Origin: Alphaproteobacteria bacterium
GTDB taxonomy: Bacteria; Pseudomonadota; Alphaproteobacteria; Rhodobacterales; Rhodobacteraceae
Direction: 5' to 3'
Length of the DNA stretch: 64,000 nt
Assembly: GCA_030429495.1 (NCBI GenBank)
Contig: JAUIFH010000006.1
Span: 62,001-126,000, forward strand
Numbering within the stretch: position 1 is the stretch's first letter; every line of letters begins with the position of its first letter. The translations under genes and the position numbers were made by a program. Positions 56,239-64,000 of the stretch are shown here, piece after piece. Under the pieces are notes generated by a model. That model had not been told where the DNA came from, ran no database searches, and saw only the letters and a program-made list of their open reading frames with translations.

Positions 56239-59200
56239 TCAGACGAAGGTAAATTCCGCGCCCGCGCCCAGATACCCTTCGAGCGTGATCTCATCGCCAC
56301 CGCCGCCGATCACGGTCACCACCGTGTCGCCACCGACCTGCGCCAGGTTGAGATCTCCGAGACCGGTAACGCCGGTTGCGGCCATGTTGAACTCCAGCGT
56401 ATCGACGCCTGCGGCGAAGTCACGGATGATATCCACGCCGAATGCCGCATCGTTGAACGTGAAGACGTCCGCGTCAGCGCCACCAAAGAGCGTATCATTT
56501 CCGATGCCGCCATCGATGCGATCGAGCCCGGACGAGCCGTAAACCGCGTCGTTGCCGGCGCCGCCGTTGAGATCGTCGTCCTCTGTGCCGCCGAAGAGCG
56601 TGTCATCGCCATCGCCGCCGATCAGAGTATCCGCACCACCTGCACCCGAAAGCGTGATGCCGGTTGCAAGCCCGGTCGCGTCGATCGTATCCGCACCGGT
56701 GTTGCCGTTGATACGCTCGACGTTGATCCAGGAGCCCGCATTCAGCGTGATACCCGAGCCGTTGCTGACCACGACCTTGTCGAAGCCCGCGCCGCCATCC
56801 GTCACGACGTCGAGGGATTCACCGACAAAGAACACGTCGTTGCCGTCGCCGCCGTCGAAGCTGTCGTCGTCAGCACCGCCGATGATCGTGTCGTTGCCCG
56901 CGCCGCCCGAGAGGACGTCGTTGCCGGCGTCACCGAGGATCACGTCGTTGCCGGAACCACCGATGATCGTATCGTTGCCCGCAGCGCCGAACAGCGTCAG
57001 CTGCACCGTCTGCGACGAAGCGTCGATAACGTCGTCACCGATATTGCCATTAACACGCTCCACACCGCTCCAGCCGGTCATATTGATGACGTCGCCCGCA
57101 GTATTGACGATGGTTGCGCGGTCGAAGGCCGGCGCGCCGGTGTCGATCACAATGTCCGAACCGTCCACGACGTAACGGTCGGCATTGTCGCCGCCGTCCA
57201 GCGTGTCGGCGCCAAGACCGCCGACGAGCGTGTCCTGACCCGCGCCGCCATTGATGACATCATTGCCGTCCTGCCCGAGCAGCGCATCGGCGCCCGCCAG
57301 GCCGTTGATGATATCGTCATTGGCAGTACCGACGATCGTATCCGCGCCGGCGGTCCCGTTAATGACGTTCGCGGCTGGTGCCTGCGGCGCGTTCACCCGG
57401 ATGACGATATCCTTCGTCACCGTACCGGTTCCACCGTCGGTCGCCTCGATCGTGACATTGTAGACGTTGTCACCGCCAGCATCGCCCGGCGCAGCCGTTG
57501 TCGGGCTGCTGAGGAAGCGCAGTTCGCCATTGATCAGCGAGAACTGACCCGCATCCGCACCGGACAGGGAGTAGGTGATGACCTCACCCGTAGTGTCGCG
57601 GTCCTTGGTCTCGGCACGATACACGATCGTATCGGTCGACACGCCCTCAAGCACGTTCACCTGGTTGCCCGAGGTGATGACCGGCGCATTGTCGTTCACG
57701 TCGGTCACGTTGAGCACGAGGTTGATGGAGGAGTTGCCGATCGCATCCGCAACGTCGACCGTGACGTTGTAGTAGGGCTTGGCCTCGAAGTTGACTGAGC
57801 TGGTCGGCCCGCCGCCTGTCAGGAACAGCTTGTTGACGCCGCCGATATTGCGGATCGTGAAGGCCGCCGCGTCGTCACCGAGAAGGGTGAAGACCCGTGC
57901 CCCGCCATTCGCACCGTCGGGATCGAAGATTTCAAGGTCAGCAACCTCGAACCCGTTTCCGGCCAGTGACTGTCCGTCATTCAGCACGACGGTAGAGATC
58001 GCCTCGCCGATGACGTTGGTCCCGTTCTGCACCCGCTCGACCGTATTCGACAGGCCGATCAACGGCGCGTACTGCCCGGTCTGGATGTTGAGCATCGCGT
58101 CGTCGAACAGAAGCCATGTGACGTCGTTCGAGACGAAGTCGGCACCCTCATTCGTGCTGAGCGCAGTCTCCGTGTCGGTGACGGTGATCCCGCCGACCGC
58201 AGCGGCGAAGGTGAAGGTTGATTCAAGACCGCGGAAGAGCGCGGTGTCGATGCCGCCGCCGCCGACAAGCCGGTCATTGCCTTCCGAACCGATCAGCACG
58301 TCATCGCCAAGGCCGCCGTTGATCGTGTCGGCGCCTTCGCGACCCACCAGCGTATTGGCCAGGGCGTCGCCCGTCATGATGTCGTTGAACTTCGTGCCGC
58401 GCACCGCCTCGATATCGAGATAGGTGTCGTCACGGGCGTCACCGGTCGACAGCGCACTGTCCAGCATGTTGATGGTGAGGCCGATCCCGGTGCCGAGAGG
58501 CAGGCTCTCGAGCCAGGTCTCGTACGACGCCACGTCGTAGCCGCCGATGCCGCCGTCCATGGCGTCCCCGCCAGCACCACCGATCAGCATGTCGTTGCCG
58601 ACCCCGCCGACCATCAGGTCGTTGCCGCGACCACCGAACAGCACGTCATCGCCGGCTTCGCCGTCCATGCCGTCATCGCCATCGTCGCCATGCAGTTCGT
58701 CATGGCCTTCGCCGCCGAGCAGTTCATCGTCCTGGGCACCGCCGAACAGCGTGTCGTTGCCGTTGTTACCGGACACGGCGTCGAAGCCGTTGTCGCCGAA
58801 CAGCATGTCATCGCCGTCGCCGCCGAAGACCGCGTCGTCATCCGCGCCGCCGTGGATGATGTCGTTGCCGTCATCGCCACGCAGGAAGTCGAAGCCGACA
58901 TCGCCTTCGATCATGTCGTCGCCGTCGCCGCCATAGATATGGTCGTCGTTGGCGCCGCCATCGAGGACGTCGTTGCCGCCGTCGCCGTGGATCGCGTCAT
59001 TGCCGGCGCCACCATAGATCATGTTGTTGGCGTTGGTGCCGCCGATGACTTCGCTGATGTACTCGGTCAACTCGGCCGGCGAACGCACGAAGTCGTCAAC
59101 CGCGAGCGTGCCAAGCTCAATCAGCGCGTCTGGCGTACCGAAGACGTCACCGTGCAGGTGGGTCACGCCGGTGCCGCGCATCATGAGGTCGGCGAAGGTC

Positions 59201-61239
59201 TGCCCCTCGATCTGATCGAGGAAGTTACCGCCGAGACGGCCGAGATAGTAGAAGCGGTCGCCGTTCTGAAGCGCCAGCATCTGCTGGGCAAAGATGAAGT
59301 CGAAGGTCGAACCGAGCAGGCCGAGCGGCACTTTCTGCTCGGCAAGGCCACCGATCCACAGGTCGATCAGTTCGAACCCGTCGTCACCGCCATTCGCGAT
59401 CGTGTCCATGAAGGTCGCGTTGGCCATCATGATCTCGGCCGCCGCACGGGCGTCGTCAAGCGCCGTTGCCAGACCACTGTTGCGCGCCGCTGCGATCGAG
59501 GCCTCGTTCGAATAGGCCGCGATGAAGTTCAGCAGCGATGCCGGGTTCAGAAGGTTGGCGCCGAAATCGGCCCAGCTTTCGTACGGCTTCAGCGTCGCCT
59601 CGCCGGTCTGGCCATAGAGGTCCGCACGCAGCTGGTTAAGAGACGGCAGCCCGACATCCCGGCCGCGTGCGATGTTCAGCGCGGCAAGGTCAAGCGGCAG
59701 ACCGACGAGGAAGTTGCGCAGCGAGTCGACGACGAATTCGTCGATCCGCATCCCCTGCTCGAACTGGCCGCCCTTCAGGAAGTCGGCCGCGCCGATCTGC
59801 GCGAATAGTTCAGGATCAAGGAACGCATCCACGAGCGAGAAGTTGCTGTCGGCACCCGAGGTGTCGATCGCCTTCACGTTGTCGGAAAGCTGCGAATGGC
59901 CGAGGCGGTAGACAGCCTGCGAGAATTCGAGCGTGATATTGGGGTTGATATCGACCTGATAGGCCGCGAACGCATCGATATTCGGGCTCATCCGGCGACC
60001 GAACTCTTCGAAGACGAGGTGCTGGTACTGCATCTCGTTGACCATCTTCGTCGCCTGGAAGTACATCTCCCCGGTCCACTGGGCCGCGAAGGTCGGGTCA
60101 ATCTCGTTCTGTTGCTGCACCCAGTCCTGGATCTCGGCGAGAATCCGGGTGTGCTCATTGTGGAACGTCTGGTGAATCGCCGTGAGAGCCGTGTTTTCGT
60201 TGACCCGCGGGTCGCCCGAAATGTAGTGCGCATCGAGCAATTCGTTGTCGTATTCGCCGGCCGCCGGCGGCGGGGCGCCGAAGCCGTGCGGGTTGATGAT
60301 CATGTCGGCGTCGGGCGTCAGACCGCCTTCCGGATTGGCGTTGTGCGCGATGTCGGCCGAGAAGGCCTGCCCCGTGCCGGCACCGAGCTGGAAGCCGCCA
60401 AGGCCGCCATTTGCCGTCGGCACCCACATCGTCGGATCGGGCACGTTGCCAATATCGGCATCCGTCAGCATGACCGTTGCCGGGTTGGCGCCGGTTTGCG
60501 CGCGCGCCCAGCGGTTCGCATTGTCCTTGAGGTCGGCCCACGTGGCCATGCCACCATCTGCACCGTGAATAAGGGCGCCGGTCGCGTTGCCGGCCACATC
60601 GTATTCCATGAGGTAGAATGTCACCGCCGGGTGGGACCCGTAGGTCTGGCTCTGTTCGATAAACGGCGCGGTGCCGTTGTTGGCGCTCGGCGTACCGTTC
60701 TCACCCGCGCGCGAGAGGAACATCATGTTCACAGGCGTGAAGTTGAACAGCGGATCGCTCGGCTGCAGGTCGATCATGACCGTGTCGCCCGACCCCTTGC
60801 TGATGAAGTCGAGGCCGTGGTCGAAGAACTGGCCGAAGAAGGTGAAAAGGCTGTTTTCCGGCAGGCGGTCCACGGCGATGTCGCCCTGCGTCAGAAGCGG
60901 GGCCGTCAGAGCGGCCGGGTTGCTTGACGTGATGTCGGCGATCAAGTTGCTGATGATCCGCGGCGACGCGTCCATCGGGGATGTCCCCGGCGCGTAGGCC
61001 AGCGGGCTCGTGGAGCTGGAGACGCTGATGAACTGTTCGTCGACGTTGCCGAAGGTCGCGGTGTCGACAAGCTGGCCGTACTGGTCGATCACCATCAGGC
61101 CGCTGATATTGTTGTTCGTGCCGTCGATGGCCCGGATGCCGACCGGTGCAAGCGGGTCCGCCCCTGGGGCAGGTGTCGCGCCGGCCAGTACGTTGTCTAG
61201 GATAAATAGAATGTCAGCAGGATTGAGTTGTTGTGTCAT
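56239..61239 (-). CDS. Animal-type haem peroxidase with RTX calcium-binding repeats (MopA-like)
   Basis: A 1666-residue predicted secreted enzyme. Residues about 85-700 form an animal-type haem peroxidase: FTFFGQFFDHGLDF with distal His141, DPRVNENTALTAIHQTFHNE with Arg345, YRLGHSQLSDN with proximal His448, and LNIARGRDVGLPSLNQLR. RTX nonapeptide repeats (GGxGxDxxx) follow at about 733-905 and 950-1000. Residues about 1085-1285 are cadherin-like (NVTDVNDNAPVITSG). A second RTX block spans about 1295-1610, then a C-terminal secretion region (FAAGVDTLEFNM). There is no N-terminal signal peptide, as expected for type I secretion. The layout resembles the Mn(II)-oxidising MopA of Aurantimonas and Roseobacter. 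Start has GGAGAG upstream. Confidence 0.92.
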   Translation of the reverse strand: MTQQLNPADILFILDNVLAGATPAPGADPLAPVGIRAIDGTNNNISGLMVIDQYGQLVDTATFGNVDEQFISVSSSTSPLAYAPGTSPMDASPRIISNLIADITSSNPAALTAPLLTQGDIAVDRLPENSLFTFFGQFFDHGLDFISKGSGDTVMIDLQPSDPLFNFTPVNMMFLSRAGENGTPSANNGTAPFIEQSQTYGSHPAVTFYLMEYDVAGNATGALIHGADGGMATWADLKDNANRWARAQTGANPATVMLTDADIGNVPDPTMWVPTANGGLGGFQLGAGTGQAFSADIAHNANPEGGLTPDADMIINPHGFGAPPPAAGEYDNELLDAHYISGDPRVNENTALTAIHQTFHNEHTRILAEIQDWVQQQNEIDPTFAAQWTGEMYFQATKMVNEMQYQHLVFEEFGRRMSPNIDAFAAYQVDINPNITLEFSQAVYRLGHSQLSDNVKAIDTSGADSNFSLVDAFLDPELFAQIGAADFLKGGQFEQGMRIDEFVVDSLRNFLVGLPLDLAALNIARGRDVGLPSLNQLRADLYGQTGEATLKPYESWADFGANLLNPASLLNFIAAYSNEASIAAARNSGLATALDDARAAAEIMMANATFMDTIANGGDDGFELIDLWIGGLAEQKVPLGLLGSTFDFIFAQQMLALQNGDRFYYLGRLGGNFLDQIEGQTFADLMMRGTGVTHLHGDVFGTPDALIELGTLAVDDFVRSPAELTEYISEVIGGTNANNMIYGGAGNDAIHGDGGNDVLDGGANDDHIYGGDGDDMIEGDVGFDFLRGDDGNDIIHGGADDDAVFGGDGDDMLFGDNGFDAVSGNNGNDTLFGGAQDDELLGGEGHDELHGDDGDDGMDGEAGDDVLFGGRGNDLMVGGVGNDMLIGGAGGDAMDGGIGGYDVASYETWLESLPLGTGIGLTINMLDSALSTGDARDDTYLDIEAVRGTKFNDIMTGDALANTLVGREGADTINGGLGDDVLIGSEGNDRLVGGGGIDTALFRGLESTFTFAAAVGGITVTDTETALSTNEGADFVSNDVTWLLFDDAMLNIQTGQYAPLIGLSNTVERVQNGTNVIGEAISTVVLNDGQSLAGNGFEVADLEIFDPDGANGGARVFTLLGDDAAAFTIRNIGGVNKLFLTGGGPTSSVNFEAKPYYNVTVDVADAIGNSSINLVLNVTDVNDNAPVITSGNQVNVLEGVSTDTIVYRAETKDRDTTGEVITYSLSGADAGQFSLINGELRFLSSPTTAAPGDAGGDNVYNVTIEATDGGTGTVTKDIVIRVNAPQAPAANVINGTAGADTIVGTANDDIINGLAGADALLGQDGNDVINGGAGQDTLVGGLGADTLDGGDNADRYVVDGSDIVIDTGAPAFDRATIVNTAGDVINMTGWSGVERVNGNIGDDVIDASSQTVQLTLFGAAGNDTIIGGSGNDVILGDAGNDVLSGGAGNDTIIGGADDDSFDGGDGNDVFFVGESLDVVTDGGAGFDKVVVSNGSGITLNAGSWINVERINGNTGADTIDATGLATGITLSGAGGADTLIGGDGDDTLFGGTEDDDLNGGAGNDAVYGSSGLDRIDGGIGNDTLFGGADADVFTFNDAAFGVDIIRDFAAGVDTLEFNMAATGVTGLGDLNLAQVGGDTVVTVIGGGGDEITLEGYLGAGAEFTFV

Positions 61240-61383
61240 GTCGCTCTCCGCTAATTCGGGTCATCGGCTTTAGGCCACAAAATTCCCGAACCGGATCAGC
61301 AAGGCTGGTCCGTGTCCACCAATGATGATAGGTGACGAAGTCGCGATTTCCGTAGTTAAGAAATGTGTAACCTTATGAAATTC

Positions 61384-61405
61384 GTTAATTTAGAGAAATA
61401 TTAAC
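61384..61405. promoter_or_regulatory. Inverted repeat upstream of the peroxidase gene
   Basis: GTTAAT-N10-ATTAAC, about 145 bases upstream of the peroxidase ATG. Symmetry of 16 bases centre to centre suits a dimeric regulator. Confidence 0.35.
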
Positions 61406-61682
61406 AAAAACCGTAATAATTGAGATTGCTGTATTATTTCTTCATTCCGCCACACTGGTATTAACAAATAGCGAAATCTCTGTTTCGCCTCGCGACACGA
61501 TCCCGGAATCGTACCCGACATTGACGCCGTCACCTCCACGATAGGCCAGAATCCAGCCGTTTCACACGCATGTAGCTTGACAGGCGCACCCCCGTTCAGC
61601 GTTAATCCTTATCGGGCGCTGTGCTTGCTTGCGTCTGCCTGACCGTCGGATTTTGACCCGTTGCTTACCGGTACCTGTAACC

Positions 61683-61710
61683 TTGACGGTTCGAATTGAA
61701 TTTTAACGCT
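61683..61710 (+). promoter_or_regulatory. Candidate promoter for the OmpR-type regulator gene
   Basis: TTGACG at 61683-61688 with an AT-rich spacer and a weak AACGCT-like -10 near 61705. The -35 overlaps one copy of the TGTAACCTT repeat, suggesting control at this site. The -10 is poor. Confidence 0.3.
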
Positions 61711-61768
61711 AGGGTGGTCCCTGGGGTCGGCAATGATTGATTTGCCGCCGAAGGGTGGGGTTTGCGAA

Positions 61769-62557
61769 ATGAATATGATTAGTTCTGACGTCCGCGGGCG
61801 GATTCTTCTTGTCCCCGTTTTCCATAGCAGTCCGGTGGAAGGAGCCGAGGTTCTCAACCGGGTTCTTTCGGCGACCGCGTCGGTCGACGTCGCGATATCT
61901 TATCACGACGACGACCTGAAGACGCTTGCCGCCCGGGAATACTCGGCGGTCATCCTTTACAACTGGACGGCGGAAGCGACGGGGCTTAACGCGATCCTCT
62001 CGGTGCGTGACAACCTTCCCGAACTGCCGATCCTCGTGATCGGAGCGTCAGATGGGGCCAACGCCCGCATCGCGGCGTTTGAGGCCGGCGCGGACAACTA
62101 TGTCTGTGCCGACTTCGACCACCGGGAACTTGCGGCCAAGATTCGCAGGCTTCTTTCCCTAAGCAGTGGTGGGCGCCCCGCGATCGCGGTCGACGATCTA
62201 CAGGCCTGGCCGGACACCAACATCGTGATCCGTTCGGGTCTGCCCATCCGGCTGAGTTCCAAGGAAATGGAAGTCCTCCAATGCCTGGCGGCACGCGCGC
62301 CGGAGCCGGTCTGCCGCATGACGATCCTCGAAAAAGCGTTCAACCTGAGCTTCGATCCGGGGACCAATATCGTCGAGGTTCATATCCACCGCCTACGGCA
62401 GAAGATCGACAAGGGACACGACACGCCTCTGATCAACACCGTTCGGGGCGTAGGATATGTCCTGGGGCCAGTTACGGAGAACGCCCCGAAAAGCCCGCAG
62501 ATCGTCAAGCCGGTACAAACGGCACGCTTCGGGATCGAGGCCCGCGCACGCGCCTGA
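61769..62557 (+). CDS. OmpR-type winged-helix regulator with degenerate receiver domain
   Basis: A 262-residue cytoplasmic protein. Residues about 10-125 have the receiver fold (RILLVPVF, ILVIGASDGANARIAAFEAG, ADNYVCADFDHREL) but not its chemistry. The N-terminal acidic pair is absent, the phospho-acceptor position in AVILYNW is Tyr64/Asn65 rather than Asp, and the conserved Lys after ADNYV is Ala. Residues about 150-235 are a complete winged helix (SSKEMEVLQCLA, VEVHIHRLRQKIDKG, TVRGVGYVLGP). No histidine kinase is nearby. ATG 61769 was taken; ATG 61733 and 61775 are alternatives. It is divergent from the peroxidase gene and may control it independently of phosphorylation. Confidence 0.88.
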   Translation: MNMISSDVRGRILLVPVFHSSPVEGAEVLNRVLSATASVDVAISYHDDDLKTLAAREYSAVILYNWTAEATGLNAILSVRDNLPELPILVIGASDGANARIAAFEAGADNYVCADFDHRELAAKIRRLLSLSSGGRPAIAVDDLQAWPDTNIVIRSGLPIRLSSKEMEVLQCLAARAPEPVCRMTILEKAFNLSFDPGTNIVEVHIHRLRQKIDKGHDTPLINTVRGVGYVLGPVTENAPKSPQIVKPVQTARFGIEARARA

Positions 62558-62568
62558 GGCGGGTCAGA

Positions 62569-62586
62569 CCAGGCATTCTTGCCTGG
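62569..62586 (+). terminator. Small hairpin after the regulator gene
   Basis: CCAGGC-N6-GCCTGG, 12 bases after the stop codon. Short and without a T-run, so only a weak candidate. Confidence 0.3.
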
Positions 62587-62769
62587 ATTCCGTCGGAAGG
62601 GCGCAATGCTGCGTGCCCGCGCGCGCGGTGCAAACTCCGGATACTGTTGGCGGTAGCATGGATTTGAACAACGTGTACAATTCTGTGGCTCCCCCTCCGT
62701 CGCGCCGGGCCGAGAATGCCCCGCCGCCGGCCCGGCGGGAACAGCAGGACGGCGCAGGTTGAGGGTGAC

Positions 62770-64000
62770 ATGTTCCGAATACTGAAGTCCCGAACGCGCA
62801 ACAGGATCGAGGATCTTCGGACGCATTTCGACTGCGACTACTATCTTTCGCAGATCAACGGCGATGCAGGGAATGTCGGCGACCCGGTCGAGCACTACTA
62901 CAAGACCGGTGCAACGCGCGGATTGGACCCCAGCCCGGAGTTTTCCACCACCTATTACCTCGCTGCCAATGACGACGTCGCGAAGTCCGGGGTGAACCCG
63001 TTCTGGCACTACATCGTTTTTGGAAAGCACGAGGGCCGGCCGGGGCGGCCCGGGAAATCGCAGGCACAAGCCAGGGCCGAAGATGCCGACCTGATGCTGG
63101 TCCTTTCAGAGTTCGACGCAGCCCATTATCGCGGGCGCCATCCCGAACTTACCGGCACCGACAGGGAACTGGCAGAGCACTATCTGACGACCGGCTGGCG
63201 GCTTGGCCACAATCCGAACGAAGAATTCCACACGGCGCTCTACGTCGCCTGCCACCCTGACGTGGCCGCGCGCGCAGCCAACCCTTTCGTGCACTATCTC
63301 AAGTTCGGCCGGGGCGAGGGGCGGTATCTGCCGGCGCCACCTGATATGAACCAGCCGGGACTGCCTGACGACCTGCAGGGCATCCTGCAAACCATGCGCC
63401 CGCATTTCGACGCGTCGTTCTACATGGACAGCAATCCGGACGCGACGATGGCGCGCCACGATCCGGTCCTGCATTACTGCCTTGCCGGATGGCGCGAGAA
63501 CCTCGATCCGCACCCGGATTTCTCGACTGCCGACTACCTTGCCGCAAATCTGGATGTCCGCGACGCCGGCATCAACCCGTTCTGGCACTACATCGTGCGC
63601 GGCATGGCAGAAGGACGTCGCGTCGCGCCCGGGGAGCCTGGCGTCCCGATCGCCGACAACCTGCACGAGATCGAGGCGATTCGGCCGCATTTCAGTCCGG
63701 ACCATTACCTGCGGCGCTATGACGATGTCGCCAAGGCCGGTGTCGATCCGCTGATACACTACTGCGCCGTCGGCTGGCGAGAAGGGCGCGACCCTGCCCC
63801 GGACTTCTCGACAAGCTACTATATCGACGCCAATCCCGATATCCGCGACGCCGGCGTCAACCCGTTCTGGCACTACATAGTTGCCGGAAAATCCGAAGGA
63901 CGTTCTCCACAGCACCCGGGCGGATATAAGGCCCGCATTCTTTCCGAGCTTCCGCCGCTGGAAGAGGAGGTCGAGACATGGATGCCGTGCGACGAACCGG
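62770..64000 (+). CDS. Repeat-containing N-terminus of a large glycosyltransferase-type protein (partial)
   Basis: Open frame of about 410 codons from ATG 62770 to the window end with no stop. GAGGGTGAC precedes the ATG. The protein is built of about four repeats of roughly 96 residues, starting near residues 19, 114, 212 and 307. Each repeat has two related half-units: one ending DPLxHYxxxGWREGRDP and one with FSTxYYLxANPDVRDAG followed by NPFWHYIVxGxxEGR. Such repeats are found at the N-terminus of large glycosyltransferases (and rhamnan-synthesis-F-like proteins) in Rhodobacteraceae and rhizobia; the catalytic part would lie beyond the edge. No signal peptide. The assignment as a glycosyltransferase is by analogy. 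Confidence 0.75.
   Translation, partial: MFRILKSRTRNRIEDLRTHFDCDYYLSQINGDAGNVGDPVEHYYKTGATRGLDPSPEFSTTYYLAANDDVAKSGVNPFWHYIVFGKHEGRPGRPGKSQAQARAEDADLMLVLSEFDAAHYRGRHPELTGTDRELAEHYLTTGWRLGHNPNEEFHTALYVACHPDVAARAANPFVHYLKFGRGEGRYLPAPPDMNQPGLPDDLQGILQTMRPHFDASFYMDSNPDATMARHDPVLHYCLAGWRENLDPHPDFSTADYLAANLDVRDAGINPFWHYIVRGMAEGRRVAPGEPGVPIADNLHEIEAIRPHFSPDHYLRRYDDVAKAGVDPLIHYCAVGWREGRDPAPDFSTSYYIDANPDIRDAGVNPFWHYIVAGKSEGRSPQHPGGYKARILSELPPLEEEVETWMPCDEP

Larger units (their letters stand above)
61240..61768. other. 529-bp AT-rich divergent intergenic region (peroxidase / regulator)
   Basis: No gene recognised. Far more AT-rich than the flanks, especially 61360-61470. Contains an inverted repeat GTTAAT-N10-ATTAAC (61384-61405), a second TATTAACAAA copy near 61459, and a 9-base direct repeat TGTAACCTT at 61366 and 61676. 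It must hold promoters for both divergent genes. Confidence 0.7.

Noticed and set aside
58547-59010. Repetitive DNA (GCCGCCGTC-type triplets) suggesting a tandem repeat or CRISPR
   Set aside because: It encodes the GGxGxD nonapeptide repeats of the RTX protein; there are no spacers or constant direct repeats.
58690-59808. 372-codon plus-strand open frame inside the peroxidase gene
   Set aside because: Antisense to the RTX and peroxidase region. The long frame follows from GC-rich, Asp/Gly-biased codons on the opposite strand, and its product resembles no protein family.

Overview
The window is high-GC DNA from an alphaproteobacterium, most likely of the Rhodobacterales (Rhodobacter/Roseobacter type). 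The gene content points there: a dnaG-rpoD pair, a heterotetrameric sarcosine oxidase operon, nrdR next to ribD, a HlyU-family protein, a haem peroxidase carrying RTX repeats, and large glycosyltransferases of a kind common in that order. No phage, insertion sequence, integrase or CRISPR array was found. About 47 protein genes and one tRNA are supported.

Left part (1-9.5 kb): a peptide/nickel-type ABC importer (binding protein, two permeases, two ATPases, minus strand), then a sulfatase-family hydrolase. Divergent from the sulfatase are a DeoR-type repressor and an inositol-monophosphatase-family phosphatase. The gap between sulfatase and repressor holds two neat palindromes. This looks like a regulated unit for uptake and hydrolysis of an ester substrate.

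Middle part (9.5-35.3 kb): mostly core metabolism and housekeeping. It holds ribD and nrdR, a YjbQ-family enzyme, a DUF616 protein, a dienelactone hydrolase, a small secreted protein, a methyltransferase, a HlyU-like protein, rpoD and dnaG. The sarcosine oxidase operon soxB-(small secreted protein)-soxD-soxA-soxG follows. Next come a saccharopine-dehydrogenase-like/DUF4166 fusion with a DCC-family partner, a fatty-acyl-CoA synthetase, a BON-LysM protein, an MsbA-like exporter, a universal stress protein with an AGCS sodium/amino-acid symporter, a beta-helix protein, and tRNA-Gly(TCC).

Right part (35.3-64 kb): a cell-surface and secretion region that begins just beyond the tRNA. It has a type I secretion ATPase and adaptor, a sulfotransferase-like protein, and a 2322-residue fatty-acid-synthase-like polyketide synthase directly followed by an alpha-oxoamine synthase. 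This pair matches the architecture of RkpA and RkpG of Sinorhizobium, which are needed for capsular (K-antigen) polysaccharide. A group-2 capsule export set follows (kpsE, kpsT, kpsM and a kpsS-like transferase) with two glycosyltransferases. Then come a 1666-residue animal-type haem peroxidase with calcium-binding RTX repeats, a winged-helix regulator whose receiver domain has lost its phosphorylation residues, and the start of a large repeat-containing protein cut by the window edge.

The main hypothesis is that the PKS and oxoamine synthase make an amino-ketone (sphingoid-like) lipid anchor for a capsule exported by the neighbouring Kps transporter, possibly sulfated by the sulfotransferase. 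The RTX peroxidase, resembling the Mn(II)-oxidising MopA type, may be secreted by the type I system. All functional calls come from reading motifs and context; no database search was possible.
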